Origin: Sphingomonas crusticola
Lineage (GTDB): Bacteria > Pseudomonadota > Alphaproteobacteria > Sphingomonadales > Sphingomonadaceae
Reading direction: 5' to 3'
Length of the DNA: 64,000 nt
NCBI RefSeq assembly: GCF_003391115.1
Contig: NZ_QTJP01000001.1
Location: 2,750,501-2,814,500, forward strand
A program made the translations under genes and the position numbers. Below are positions 8,974 through 17,939 of this stretch, one piece after another. Every line of letters begins with the position of its first letter. Position 1 is the stretch's first letter. Under the pieces are notes generated by a model, which saw only the letters and a list, made by a program, of their open reading frames with translations, was not told where the DNA came from and did no database searches.

Positions 8974-11593
8974 AGCAACCTGCAGGTGCGTAGGGATTAT
9001 AGGACTGCGTTGCTTGGATACACGATGCGCGAGCCGCATCCACGCGTTTTTTGTCATATTGTGAAGGCGTTATCCCCGGCTGCCATACGTCCGTACGATA
9101 ATTATAGTGGGCGGCGACCACGGTCTCAACGCTATACGCCGTCCGATCTCTCAGAAGATATTCATGCATTGTCGGCGCGGGGCCCATCGTCCGATCTAGA
9201 AATGAGTGGGTGGCCTCATGGGCAAGCGTAATGGCCCCGTTGACGATTTGGGATTTTCCAAGTTGAGATGGATCAATTCTGATTGAATTTCCATCCGGCG
9301 AGGTCTCGCCCACCGCACCACTTTCTGTTTTCCCCAAAGAAATCTGTACTCCAGTGTTGTCACCTTCTTTACCAAGGGCGTTTAAGACCATGCCCAGCTT
9401 TTGGTTGGCGCTGCTGGGCAGTAATGACCCTGTGGCTGGCTCTTTAGCTGCGCTCTTGGCAGCAGCCAAGTATTTACTTATAGTGCCACAGTCGGACTGG
9501 GGGCACGAATAAAGACCGAACGGGTCCGCACCATTGGCCGGATCATTTCCTACATAAGCGTACAGGTTTGCTTGGTCATTGTAGCCTATAGGATCTACTT
9601 GCAGAAACCGGCCTAATACGGGTAAGTAAGCCCGAGCCTTGTAATAATATATTCCAGCTTCTGGTACCCAGATCTGGCCGGTGTACTGGAATTGGCCTAC
9701 ATTTGAGCTGCCTGGGACACCATATTCGTCATATGTATTGACCGCGAACTTGCTTCCTGAGGAAGAGCTTACGGCCACGATTGAACCTTGCGCGTCGGAG
9801 TGAAAGTAGCGCGGAGTGGTAAAATCGGAGCCTTCATACCATAGCAGCGGCTCATCCACGGTTGGGCCATGCACATAGCGACGGAGCATTGCTCCGGTTG
9901 CGTCGTAGCGCGCTATCAACGCATCGCCATCATACAGAAACGAAGTCGTTCCTGCGGCGCCGCCGCTCGTCTGGAATAGGCGACCCAGCGGGTCATAACT
10001 TAAGATTGCAGTCTTTGCGCCCGAAACGGCGGTAAGACGGTTTTCGACATCGTAAGTATAACTGCTCGTGCCGTCCGACGTCAGGTTGCCGTTGAGGTCG
10101 TAGCCGTAACTATAGTCGCCGACCGCAGCATATTGGTTAAGGCCATTCGCCGCGTAACTTCTGTTGGAGTTCGCAGCGGCATTCCATGCGTAAGCATCGC
10201 TCTCGATTGCGCGCGTAAGTACCTGGCCAGCCGGGTTGTACCCCAAGGTCGCCTCGTAGTCCCACCGGGTCGTGGGAAGATCGTGCGTGAGTGACGTCAA
10301 CCGCTGCGTTCCACCATCATAGCGATAAGAGGTAGGAACCCCGTTGGCGCGCTTGATGTCTGACCGCCGACCGGCAGCATCATAGACGATCGACACGGCG
10401 GGCGCCCCAGCATTAGGCCGCAACGCTACCATCCGGGCGTCGCCATCGTAATCGTATTGCACGAAGTCGGTACCGTCAGGGTATGTTAGCCGCGTGCGAT
10501 TTCCATCCGCATCATATTGGTAGTTAAGCGTTCGGCTAATCCCGCCCAAGTTGATCGTGCTCGACAGTTTGCGCCCGAAACCATCCCAGGTCTCGGTTAC
10601 GCCCTGCCCTGAAGCGGAACCGAATTTGGCCGAAGTCTGTAGCCCACGCAGGTCATAGGTATAATAGACGTCTCCAGTGGTCGTGCCAGGCAGATCCTTG
10701 GTGACCGGGAAATTGCGCGCATTGTAGGTATAGAGGATCGTCTGGCCGTCACGCTTGTGTAGGGACGTGCGATTGCCTGCGCTGTCGTAGCCATATTGCT
10801 CGTAATCGGCGGAATTAACGGCTCCGGCAGTGGCAAGGGCGGTAGCTTGGGTGCTGGCGTCGAACGCGGTAGGCCGGATCGCCGAGGGGAAATACCACAA
10901 GTTCAGACGATCGAAATCGTCGTAGGCATGCTGGGCGCGATTGCCATTGGCGTCGATGATATAGCTCTGCTTGCCGTTGGGCGTGTAGCTATACGTCACG
11001 TGGGCGCGCTCCAAGGGGGTGCCCACGCCGTCCCGCACCTGAACGATCTGCCAGGCCGGGTCGCGTACATTCGTGGTAATGCGATCCGGCCCATAGTCGC
11101 CAGCGCCCTGGCCCTGCGGACCTAGTGTGCAGTCATAGGTAAGCGGCAGGGAATAGAAGACGCTCGGGTTCATGCGCGTGACGGTGCACTGCAGCTGTCC
11201 CGTCCCGTCATAGCTGTATTGCTTCATGTCGTAAGCGGTGCTGTCACTAGATTGAATTTCGCGTATCTTCCGGTCCATGACATCATAGGCCACGTCTGTC
11301 CGCTCAAACACGGTGAAGTCCGTCCAAGCCGAGGGCGCAACGCTTTCGGGTTGCCAAGTCGCGAGCTCACCTTTTTCAACGGAAAGCAAATTCCCGTTGC
11401 CGCTATAGAGGTTGCGGACCGCCGGGTAATGCAGTGGACCACCGCCGTCAGGATCGGGCGAGATTGTCCCGACCACGCGATGGTCTGTATCGTACCTATA
11501 GCCGGTCGTGAAATCCGAACCCGAGCTTTGGGCGCGAGCGGCAATACTGTGTGCGGCAAGCACCAGCGCGAGTGTGATGTGGGTGTTACGCAT
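8963..11593 (-). CDS. secreted Rhs/YD-repeat protein with C-terminal HExxH domain
   Basis: 876 residues. A Sec signal ends near AARAQS (about residue 22). Dozens of YD repeats follow (for example YSYDGTGQL, YGYDSAGNR, YQYDADGNRTRLTY). The Rhs core closes with YLPVLGRFLQVDPIGY and ADPFGL around residue 700. The last 170 residues form a separate tip containing ITLAHEATHSFLD, an HExxH zinc-peptidase motif. It has its own AGGAG site and signal peptide, although it lies only 24 bases after the upstream YD-repeat gene. The tip is probably the effector; its target is unknown. Confidence 0.88.
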   Translation of the reverse strand: MRNTHITLALVLAAHSIAARAQSSGSDFTTGYRYDTDHRVVGTISPDPDGGGPLHYPAVRNLYSGNGNLLSVEKGELATWQPESVAPSAWTDFTVFERTDVAYDVMDRKIREIQSSDSTAYDMKQYSYDGTGQLQCTVTRMNPSVFYSLPLTYDCTLGPQGQGAGDYGPDRITTNVRDPAWQIVQVRDGVGTPLERAHVTYSYTPNGKQSYIIDANGNRAQHAYDDFDRLNLWYFPSAIRPTAFDASTQATALATAGAVNSADYEQYGYDSAGNRTSLHKRDGQTILYTYNARNFPVTKDLPGTTTGDVYYTYDLRGLQTSAKFGSASGQGVTETWDGFGRKLSSTINLGGISRTLNYQYDADGNRTRLTYPDGTDFVQYDYDGDARMVALRPNAGAPAVSIVYDAAGRRSDIKRANGVPTSYRYDGGTQRLTSLTHDLPTTRWDYEATLGYNPAGQVLTRAIESDAYAWNAAANSNRSYAANGLNQYAAVGDYSYGYDLNGNLTSDGTSSYTYDVENRLTAVSGAKTAILSYDPLGRLFQTSGGAAGTTSFLYDGDALIARYDATGAMLRRYVHGPTVDEPLLWYEGSDFTTPRYFHSDAQGSIVAVSSSSGSKFAVNTYDEYGVPGSSNVGQFQYTGQIWVPEAGIYYYKARAYLPVLGRFLQVDPIGYNDQANLYAYVGNDPANGADPFGLYSCPQSDCGTISKYLAAAKSAAKEPATGSLLPSSANQKLGMVLNALGKEGDNTGVQISLGKTESGAVGETSPDGNSIRIDPSQLGKSQIVNGAITLAHEATHSFLDRTMGPAPTMHEYLLRDRTAYSVETVVAAHYNYRTDVWQPGITPSQYDKKRVDAARASCIQATQSYNPYAPAGCYEK

Positions 11594-11617
11594 TGTCTTG
11601 GTCTCCTGCGCCGGCGT

Positions 11618-13294
11618 TCACGAACAAGTGGCGAGTCCGGCGCGCGGGCTCGTCTCTGCAATCTTGTTTCCCTGCGTGTCGTAGAGGTAGCAGGAGCGCA
11701 GCGACTGACCGTCTGCGGTCACGACCTTGCCGCGCAGCTGGAGGTTGTTCGGACCACTGTCCGGACCGTATTCGTAGGTCGTTACGACCTCCTTGACCGA
11801 GCCCGCGACACAGTTCTCGCCGCTTGTAGCGCCGCTCGTGCAGGTGTGATCATCGGTAGGAAGCCACACGGCGGTCGAAGCCGGGACGAAGCTGCCCGCA
11901 CTGTTTTTGATCCAGGCGTAGCGCTGTGCATAATGGTGGCGGACTACCTGCGAGATCCCCCCGGATCCTGCCGGCTTAGTTTCCGTCAGCACGCCGCCGT
12001 GCACAGGGTCGTAGGTGTAGCTGGTGACGTTGCCGTTGCCGTCGGAAATTGTCTTGGGAAGATTGCAGCGGATCCGGTCGCTCGCGCAGTCACTGTCGGT
12101 GGGGAAAGTCTTCCCGTCGGGCGTGATCGGCGCCGCTAACGAACCCGTCTTTGGATGGAAGCTGTGTCCCGCGTCAGCCAGGCGGTTGTTCGACAGAAAA
12201 TCGACCTGGTTACCTTCCGGCGGCTTTACCCAGCCGAGCTGCGCGCTCGTATAACCCATCGTTGTCTGATGGCCGTTCTGATCGGTCGATCCGACCATGC
12301 CAAGCCCATGGAAGCTATAATCGAGCTCGCCGCCGCGCGGATCAATTGCATAGGTATCGTCGTCGGCGAAGGCGGGGTCTTCACCGCTGTCCTTGCCGTC
12401 GAAACTGCAGCTGCAGCCAAATTGCCAGATAGCGCCGTCGCCCAACGTCTGCTGGATGATGTGCCCGTTATTGCCGCTATTGTAGGTATTGGTAACTTGG
12501 CAGGTGGCGGAATCCGGCATCTTCATACATGACAGCCACCCTGCATAGCTCATGGAGGTGGTGTACCCGCGGGTGTCAACGAAGCTGGTTAGAGCGACGC
12601 CCGACCCGTTGGGGCCATAGCCGTAACTCGTCTTCAGCGTCGCCCCTGCGCACGTCGTGCTCGTGCTCACATACGTGTTCGCCAGATTGAAGCCGCAGGC
12701 TGCGGTTACACCGTTCGATCCATAATCGAGAATGAGGGCATAACCCTTGTTGTCTGATATCATCTTCGGCTTGGACGAGACGTTCGTCACGGTGATCCGA
12801 TACCCGCTTGCATAGGTAATGGTGCTGACGATCCCCGCGATGCCACCTTCAAACTGGTAGATCGTTCCCATTCGGTCAATAAAAGTATAGTTGTTGTTTG
12901 TGTATTGCAGCGTTGTTCCCTGTGCGTCGAAATCCGGAATTATCTGAGTCTGGGGCGTCCCGGTGAAAACGTATTTCGTGCGAGCAATAACGACCTCAAT
13001 CCGAGGATTCCCGGTGCCGTTATTGTAATAGCGCGCTCGAATATCGAAATTGTGCGTCCACCCATTACCAAAATATCGGGAGTTTGTCTCACGGCCGCCC
13101 AAGTAGGATCGCTCCAAACTGAGCGATCCAATCGAAAGATCGGTATGGCTATAGGTGTAAGTGAGGTCCCGGAGATTTACGCCCGTCGGACTGACCGAAT
13201 AGACCTTAGGCGGCGAGAGCGTCTGCGAGAATGCCCCCGTCTGGTGCAGCGGGAGCAGAAAAAGCGCCAGCCGCCATGCTTTTGCATAACGCAT
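11618..13294 (-). CDS. secreted N-terminal half of an Rhs-type system
   Basis: 558 residues with a signal peptide (cleavage near GAFSQT, residue 24). A beta-rich N-terminal region (LERSYLGGRETNSRYFGNGW, then YYNNGTG) resembles the DUF6531-like opening of large Rhs proteins. RHS/YD-like motifs appear later (TSYTYDPVHGGVLTE, CYLYDTQGNKIAE). A GGAG site precedes the ATG. In most bacteria this part and the downstream 876-residue protein would be one chain. Here they are two adjacent genes, each with a signal peptide, so the split looks functional and not a simple frameshift. Confidence 0.82.
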   Translation of the reverse strand: MRYAKAWRLALFLLPLHQTGAFSQTLSPPKVYSVSPTGVNLRDLTYTYSHTDLSIGSLSLERSYLGGRETNSRYFGNGWTHNFDIRARYYNNGTGNPRIEVVIARTKYVFTGTPQTQIIPDFDAQGTTLQYTNNNYTFIDRMGTIYQFEGGIAGIVSTITYASGYRITVTNVSSKPKMISDNKGYALILDYGSNGVTAACGFNLANTYVSTSTTCAGATLKTSYGYGPNGSGVALTSFVDTRGYTTSMSYAGWLSCMKMPDSATCQVTNTYNSGNNGHIIQQTLGDGAIWQFGCSCSFDGKDSGEDPAFADDDTYAIDPRGGELDYSFHGLGMVGSTDQNGHQTTMGYTSAQLGWVKPPEGNQVDFLSNNRLADAGHSFHPKTGSLAAPITPDGKTFPTDSDCASDRIRCNLPKTISDGNGNVTSYTYDPVHGGVLTETKPAGSGGISQVVRHHYAQRYAWIKNSAGSFVPASTAVWLPTDDHTCTSGATSGENCVAGSVKEVVTTYEYGPDSGPNNLQLRGKVVTADGQSLRSCYLYDTQGNKIAETSPRAGLATCS

Positions 13295-13654
13295 AGGTTC
13301 TCCTTTTCGGCGATTGATCGCGCCGAAGTGTGGGTTGAGGAAGATGTAAAGCCCGGCGTCGCCGGGAGAGGTCAGTGCGATGCGCCCGCAGTGATCACCG
13401 ATGTACGATCATCCGCGGCGCCAAGGCCACAAATGATCTGAAGACTGTTGTTGCCGCGCCCGTATCCCAGCCTTGGGTAACTCAACCAAGGAATAGGTAG
13501 ATCGCAGTTTCAGTGGCGGATGCCGCCTGCCCGCCGCCGACTTAGCAGCTAGTAGCAATTTTCGCATGGAAATTCCGATTCTCTTAGGAACATTCGAAGA
13601 ACATCTGCCTCGAAATCCTATAATGCAACGGAAAATTCCTACGCCGATGAAGAT
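13295..13654. other. 360-base gap before the Rhs operon
   Basis: Holds no gene I can support. It should contain the Rhs operon promoter on the minus strand and the 3' end of the repressor transcript. No clear terminator hairpin was found. Confidence 0.5.
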
Positions 13655-14305
13655 TCAGATCAACTTGCGGCCGATCCACACGACCCGACCGAGGACATCG
13701 ACCTCGCTCAGCGAAACGTCTTGCCAGGTGGGATAAGCAGGATTGTCACTCACGATCGTGATCGTGCCCGCACGCGGCGTCACCGCCAACCGCTTGACCA
13801 TGAGCGCCTCATCGCGGCGGAGCACATAAATGCCGTCGCGAACCCGGCGCCCTAAGTTGGAGTGATCCACCAGGCCGTCATCGCCATCGTTAATCGTCGG
13901 CGCCATCGAGTCGCCGACGAAGGTTATGATCGAAAGTTCGTCCGGGCCCGCGTGCGAGATCTGGTTGAGCCATGACCGCTCGAAGCGGAACCTGCCTACC
14001 GCGTATTCGCCGTCAATCATTAGCCCAGCTCCGGCGGCCGCCTCGATATTGAGGCGGCGCACAGACACCAGGTCGTGCATAATAGGGTGCTCAGACGGCA
14101 TCCCACCGAGAGCGACCTCGTCAACCTGCAGATAAGAAGCCAGCAACTTGCGATCACGCTCCTCGAGGCGTGCTGGCGAGCCTCGCGTGACGAACTGCTG
14201 GAGGTAGGCGGCGTTGCGCCCGATCATGCGAGAGAGCGCGGCATAACTTTCGCCGCGCTCTTTGACCAAGCGGCGCAGCGCATTGCGGGAATCATTATCG
14301 CTCAT
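13655..14305 (-). CDS. phage-type XRE/S24 repressor
   Basis: 216 residues. The N-terminal helix-turn-helix covers about residues 5-60 (SYAALSRMIGRNAAYLQQFV). A C-terminal LexA/CI-like S24 domain has the catalytic Ser in TFVGDSMAPTI and the Lys in ALMVKRLAV, so RecA-stimulated self-cleavage is expected. It is divergent from a small gene across an 84-base region carrying a perfect operator-like palindrome, a lambda-like control arrangement. Confidence 0.88.
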   Translation of the reverse strand: MSDNDSRNALRRLVKERGESYAALSRMIGRNAAYLQQFVTRGSPARLEERDRKLLASYLQVDEVALGGMPSEHPIMHDLVSVRRLNIEAAAGAGLMIDGEYAVGRFRFERSWLNQISHAGPDELSIITFVGDSMAPTINDGDDGLVDHSNLGRRVRDGIYVLRRDEALMVKRLAVTPRAGTITIVSDNPAYPTWQDVSLSEVDVLGRVVWIGRKLI

Positions 14306-14328
14306 AATGGATCAAGTAGCATAAGATT

Positions 14329-14348
14329 TTTCCTAGACAAATAGGAAA
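14329..14348. promoter_or_regulatory. probable repressor operator
   Basis: Perfect inverted repeat TTTCCTA-N6-TAGGAAA centred in the divergent gap between the S24 repressor and the plus-strand cassette. Just beyond lie two tandem near-repeats (AGTGGAACA and AGTAGAACA, 14353-14373). Location and symmetry make it the likely binding site of the repressor. Confidence 0.6.
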
Positions 14349-14389
14349 TCGAAGTGGAACATAAGTAGAACAACGATTCGGAGGTTACC

Positions 14390-14578
14390 ATGCTTCTTTG
14401 CCGTGTGGAGCGCCACCTGCGGCGCTTCGGCATCCCGCCAGCGCGCTTCGGAAGCCAAGCGCTCAACGACCCGCGCTTCGTCTTCGACCTGCGTAACGGG
14501 CGCGAGCCACGCGCTAGGACGATCGCGCGCGTCGAAGCCTATCTCGGCCAGATCGAGCGGGAGCGGGGCTCATGCTGA
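14390..14578 (+). CDS. small DNA-binding-like protein (Cro-position gene)
   Basis: 62 residues with a strong GGAGG site (GATTCGGAGGTTACC, then ATG). The segment ARFGSQALNDPRFVFDLRNG followed by REPRARTIARVEAYL has the look of a compact XRE-type helix-turn-helix seen in sphingomonad phage regions. It is the first gene opposite the repressor, the position cro occupies in lambdoid phages. DNA binding is inferred from pattern and position. Confidence 0.65.
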   Translation: MLLCRVERHLRRFGIPPARFGSQALNDPRFVFDLRNGREPRARTIARVEAYLGQIERERGSC

Positions 14579-14961
14579 GCGCCATACCTGCCGACGCCAT
14601 TGGCCCCGTCTTATGGAATGCTCTTGGCTACCAATATGAGGCTGCCTCGATGCTAGGGGCGCTTGCCGCGTGCGGCAGCGTACGGCTCTGGATCACGTTG
14701 AATGAGCGGGAACGGTCGGGCCTCGTGATAGCGATCGACCTCACGGTCAGTGTGATCAGCCTGCTGTTCACTGCCGGGTGGGTTATGACGCAGCGCCCGC
14801 AGCCTTTTTACGCTCTGCTGGGCGGCGCAGGGTTCGGTGCTCTGGGCGTCGGCATCGTTGCCGTGGCGCTAGCCTGGATAAAACGGGTTGGGTTCGGAAC
14901 CCCGCCTGAAGTGCCGGCAGCGTCTCCGCCTTCTGACAATCGCAACGCACCGGAGGCATGA
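14572..14961 (+). CDS. small membrane protein, holin-like
   Basis: 129 residues with three hydrophobic segments (about residues 20-38, 50-70 and 80-105) and a polar, Pro-rich tail. It overlaps the preceding gene by seven bases and lies directly before an endolysin-like gene, with a GGAGG between them, which is the usual holin position. No family signature was recognised; the holin name rests on topology and context. Confidence 0.6.
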   Translation: MLSAIPADAIGPVLWNALGYQYEAASMLGALAACGSVRLWITLNERERSGLVIAIDLTVSVISLLFTAGWVMTQRPQPFYALLGGAGFGALGVGIVAVALAWIKRVGFGTPPEVPAASPPSDNRNAPEA

Positions 14962-14962
14962 C

Positions 14963-15448
14963 ATGGCCAGCCGTTCCCTCGACGACCTTAACCAATATGT
15001 GAAATCATTGGCGGAAATGCTGTTGAAGCGTGCCGCCGCGGTGGGAATCCCGCTGACCGTGATCTGCACGTTGCGCTCAATGGAAGAGCAGGCGGAGCTC
15101 CACGCTCAAGGCAGAACTAAACCGGGGCCGATCGTGACCTACGCCAGGCCTGGCTACAGCTTCCATAATTTCGGCCTCGCGCTCGACGTTGTGCCAACGC
15201 GCCTCATTACGATGAAGAATTGGGGCGAGACCCCTGATTATCGCGAAGAGGCGCGAGCGATTTGGGACCAGCTCGGCTCGATTGGGGTCGATGTCGGCCT
15301 GACCTGGGGCGGCGACTTCACCACTTTGAAGGATCGGCCGCACTTCGAATGGTCGGGCGGATTATCGCTCGCCCAACTGCGCGCCGGCGCCCACCCGCCC
15401 GCGCTCAATCTGGCGGACATCGCAAAACAGAAAGGAACCAAAGCATGA
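14963..15448 (+). CDS. M15-family peptidase, endolysin-like
   Basis: 161 residues resembling L-alanyl-D-glutamate or D-Ala-D-Ala peptidases used as phage endolysins. The zinc-site pattern is visible: YSFHNFGLALDVVP (His and Asp ligands) and, about 55 residues later, DRPHFEW (third ligand His). A substrate-arm Arg lies in CTLRSMEEQAELHAQG. There is no signal peptide, so release probably needs the neighbouring holin-like protein. Confidence 0.85.
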   Translation: MASRSLDDLNQYVKSLAEMLLKRAAAVGIPLTVICTLRSMEEQAELHAQGRTKPGPIVTYARPGYSFHNFGLALDVVPTRLITMKNWGETPDYREEARAIWDQLGSIGVDVGLTWGGDFTTLKDRPHFEWSGGLSLAQLRAGAHPPALNLADIAKQKGTKA

Positions 15449-15597
15449 AGATTAAACTGGGCAAGGTGTTCAGCATTCTCGCTCAGGTGGCGCTTGCGCT
15501 GCCTGCCATCGTCGAAGCTGCGACGCCCATCATCAAGATGGTGAGGCCGGTCACGAAAGATGCCGATTCCACAAAAAGCCCGGGTTCAATCGCCTGA
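15445..15597 (+). CDS. 50-residue protein of the lysis cassette
   Basis: Starts in an ATGA overlap with the endolysin-like gene. One hydrophobic segment (FSILAQVALALPAIVEAA, residues 9-26) is followed by a polar tail. It could be a membrane-anchored accessory of lysis or a spanin-like piece. No family was recognised. Confidence 0.55.
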   Translation: MKIKLGKVFSILAQVALALPAIVEAATPIIKMVRPVTKDADSTKSPGSIA

Positions 15598-15631
15598 CTT
15601 CACGCAACCGACATTAAAAGGATTATAAGTT

Positions 15632-15958
15632 ATGAAGAAAGCTTTCAAGCTGGCAAAGCTCGCGCTCTGCGCCGGAGTTTGCCTAGTCGCTGCCCAAGCC
15701 AATGCGGCCGTTACCGGCACCATCAATCAGATCGATGCAACTAGCGGCGGCAACCTCGGCCTGCGCGTCTATCTAACCGGAGCACCGAATTTTTGCTCGG
15801 CCAATCTCAACTGGGCGTATCTGGAGCCAACGGACAGCAACTATGACTTTTATGCGAGTCTGCTTCTGACCGCGTGGATCCAGAACAAGACGGTCTACAT
15901 CACGAGCTTCCAAGATGGTGCTTATTGCCACATTCAATATGTTCTGGTGTACTCGTGA
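15632..15958 (+). CDS. small secreted protein
   Basis: 108 residues with a signal peptide ending at QANA (about residue 25). The mature part of about 83 residues has two cysteines (NFCSANLNW and GAYCHIQY) that could pair. It is beta-rich by appearance. The following gene starts in a GTGA overlap, so the pair is co-translated. Unknown family. Confidence 0.65.
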   Translation: MKKAFKLAKLALCAGVCLVAAQANAAVTGTINQIDATSGGNLGLRVYLTGAPNFCSANLNWAYLEPTDSNYDFYASLLLTAWIQNKTVYITSFQDGAYCHIQYVLVYS

Positions 15959-16236
15959 TCCCGCGGCTCATCGGGGGGCACCTTCGTGCGGCGTGCATCT
16001 TGCTGCTGCTGGCGCCGGCGCCAGCGTTGGCAAAAGAAACCATCAGCTATAGTTACGACGCTCTCGGGAGGTTGATCGCTGCCGACCATGCAGGTTCGGT
16101 CAACAACGGTCTTAAGGCGTCCTACGCCTATGATGCTGCCGATAATCGTACGGCTGTTACAGTCGTTGGCGCAACATCGACGACTATTGTTGTTCCGCTG
16201 AATGGCCTAACAGTCTTGAATGTCCCAAGGCGCTGA
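15955..16236 (+). CDS. secreted orphan YD-repeat mini-protein
   Basis: 93 residues with a GTG start in a GTGA overlap. A signal peptide ends at APALA (about residue 25), followed by two Rhs-like repeats, ISYSYDALGRLIAADH and ASYAYDAADNRTAV. The tail is Val/Thr-rich. It could be a remnant of a larger Rhs gene or a genuine short secreted protein. An intact signal peptide, coupling to the upstream gene and a hairpin right after the stop favour a real gene. Confidence 0.6.
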   Translation: MIPRLIGGHLRAACILLLLAPAPALAKETISYSYDALGRLIAADHAGSVNNGLKASYAYDAADNRTAVTVVGATSTTIVVPLNGLTVLNVPRR

Positions 16237-16241
16237 TGCTG

Positions 16242-16276
16242 AGCATCTCTTCCCTCCGCAAAGGGGAAGAGATGCT
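16242..16276 (+). terminator. strong hairpin after the YD-repeat gene
   Basis: A 13-bp perfect stem (AGCATCTCTTCCC/GGGAAGAGATGCT) with a 9-base loop begins six bases after the stop codon. The following TATAATT is only weakly T-rich, so it is a terminator or an mRNA-stabilising hairpin. Confidence 0.55.
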
Positions 16277-16363
16277 TATAATTGGTGCGGGAGAGGAAAT
16301 GCGCACGATTGGTAAGGTGGCTAAGCTAGTCAGCGACGGGGTATGGATGCTCCCGGCCAGGCA

Positions 16364-16530
16364 ATGATCAGTGAATGGGAATTATGGGCGTGCGCTGATC
16401 AGGTGCTACGACAGCATGACGGAGCAGACGAACATATTGCATCGCGGACCGCCGAACTGGCGTTGGCGGGTGAATAGCCGGGTCGCGACGTGGCGTGCCA
16501 TTGCCGAAAGGGTCGATCGGTTGCGCGACC
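16364..16530 (+). pseudogene. frameshifted small DUF6961-like gene, copy 1
   Basis: The ATG at 16364 opens ISEWELWACADQVLRQHDG and then TAELALAGE before a stop at 16472. The expected continuation, VATWRAIAERVDRLRDQ, is intact but in another frame. A second relative at 22544 is broken at the same place in the protein. Such 60-70 residue proteins are common in sphingomonads; their function is unknown. Confidence 0.55.
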
Positions 16531-16704
16531 AAACCGGAGGGGCCCAAGTGCGGCATTTATGTAAGGCGGGCCAAGCTTCCCACGGGTGGCCGAGCTTGAG
16601 AGCTCAACTCTTGGTTCGAAGTCAGGACCCGCCACCTTCGCCCAGATCAACTGGCGTGCTCACCTCAGACGTACGAGGTCGTTGCCTCAGGTCCAATCAC
16701 TGAG

Positions 16705-17811
16705 TCAGAAGCCAGAAGCGCCAGTGGAAGGCCGTCCCTTAATAGTCGATTGTCGTGCAGCCGCCAACGTCTTGTCGAAGCTGCTGCCATTCTTCCACAT
16801 CGCCAGCATGGTCACTGCCAGACGGCGAGCGACGGCGCTCCTGGCTTTCCCGCGCCCCGCTCGCTCCGCGATCGCAAGGCCCCACGTCTTCAGGGAATGG
16901 TCCGCCATTCGAGCGCCAAGCATGACGCTCGCGGCCAGGTTGAGATGGGCGCGGGTGATCTTGTTTCCTCGTTTGCTGATCCGGCCATGGCGAAGGCTGT
17001 GACCGGACTGCAGCACCACCGGCGTCAGGCCAAGATAAGGCCCGACATCGCTCGCTCGCTTGAACCGGTGTGGATCCTCGATCGCGGTGAAGAAGGACAC
17101 GGCGCAGATTGGCCCGACGCCGGGGATTGTTTGAAATCGAGAACAAACCGGCTCGTTCGCTGCCCAGTCTGCGAGTTCTTTCTCTATGGACTGCAGGAAC
17201 CGGCGCATGCCGACACTAAGCTCCAACAGGGGCAATACGCTTTGTGATAAATCGATCCCTGCGTCTTCCATCAGGCGATCCAGTTCGGCGGTCACGTTTG
17301 CTTCGAACTTCCCGACGGATTTGCTGCTGGCTAGCCGCCCACCGTGCAACCGAAGCAGAGACCGCATCATTCCTTCGCAGGCGACACGCTGAAGCGTCAG
17401 CTTGTGCCGGAAGAGGAGCTGCGAGCGTATTCGCTGCACCTCGGGGCTTTTCAGGTGAACCTGCGAAATATTGGGTAGCAGCTTTCCGATCTCGGCCAGC
17501 CCGCGCGCGTCATTGCCATCGGTCTTATTGTTCCGAATGCGCAAAAACCGGCTGACCTGCCGCGCCTCGTAGATCACCACCGGAAACCCCGCAGCTCGAA
17601 GGTCGTGCGTCAGCCGCGTGCTTGTCGAACCGGCTTCGACGGCGATCTGCCGAATGCGCCCACGCGCGAGCGGCATCAGAGCAGTCTTAACGGCCCTCGC
17701 GTCAGAAGGCACAGTCTCTTCGATCAAGGTCTGCATGTCGTCATCGATCGCGCAGATCCGCGAAACATCCGCGCCCGTATCCAGCCCGACCCACACGCGC
17801 TTGCGGTCCAC
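16705..17811 (-). CDS. IS110-family transposase
   Basis: 368 residues. The N-terminal DEDD RuvC-like domain has VWVGLDTGAD and NNKTDGNDARGLAEI. The C-terminal Transposase_20 domain has IPGVGPICAVSFFTAIEDP and SDVGPYLGLTP with the catalytic Ser region QSGHSLRHGRISKRGNK. It is full length. IS110 elements have no obvious inverted ends, and none are seen, so element borders cannot be set. Broken small genes lie on both sides. Confidence 0.92.
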   Translation of the reverse strand: MDRKRVWVGLDTGADVSRICAIDDDMQTLIEETVPSDARAVKTALMPLARGRIRQIAVEAGSTSTRLTHDLRAAGFPVVIYEARQVSRFLRIRNNKTDGNDARGLAEIGKLLPNISQVHLKSPEVQRIRSQLLFRHKLTLQRVACEGMMRSLLRLHGGRLASSKSVGKFEANVTAELDRLMEDAGIDLSQSVLPLLELSVGMRRFLQSIEKELADWAANEPVCSRFQTIPGVGPICAVSFFTAIEDPHRFKRASDVGPYLGLTPVVLQSGHSLRHGRISKRGNKITRAHLNLAASVMLGARMADHSLKTWGLAIAERAGRGKARSAVARRLAVTMLAMWKNGSSFDKTLAAARQSTIKGRPSTGASGF

Positions 17812-17939
17812 TCGCCTTGCTCCGTCGATTCTGCGGAGCCCATTTAGGAGGGTCGCAAGACAGCTTCTTCGGCAATCCGCTCCGTTTTGCTTGCCTTCAA
17901 TGTTCCACCTATGTTCTACAATCCGGCTCTTGGAGGTGT

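Noticed and set aside
16560-16640. tRNA-like stretch with GGTTCGAAG and matching GGTGGC/GCCACC ends
   Set aside because: The T loop has the wrong size and the acceptor pairing breaks after six pairs; no full cloverleaf can be drawn, so no tRNA is called.
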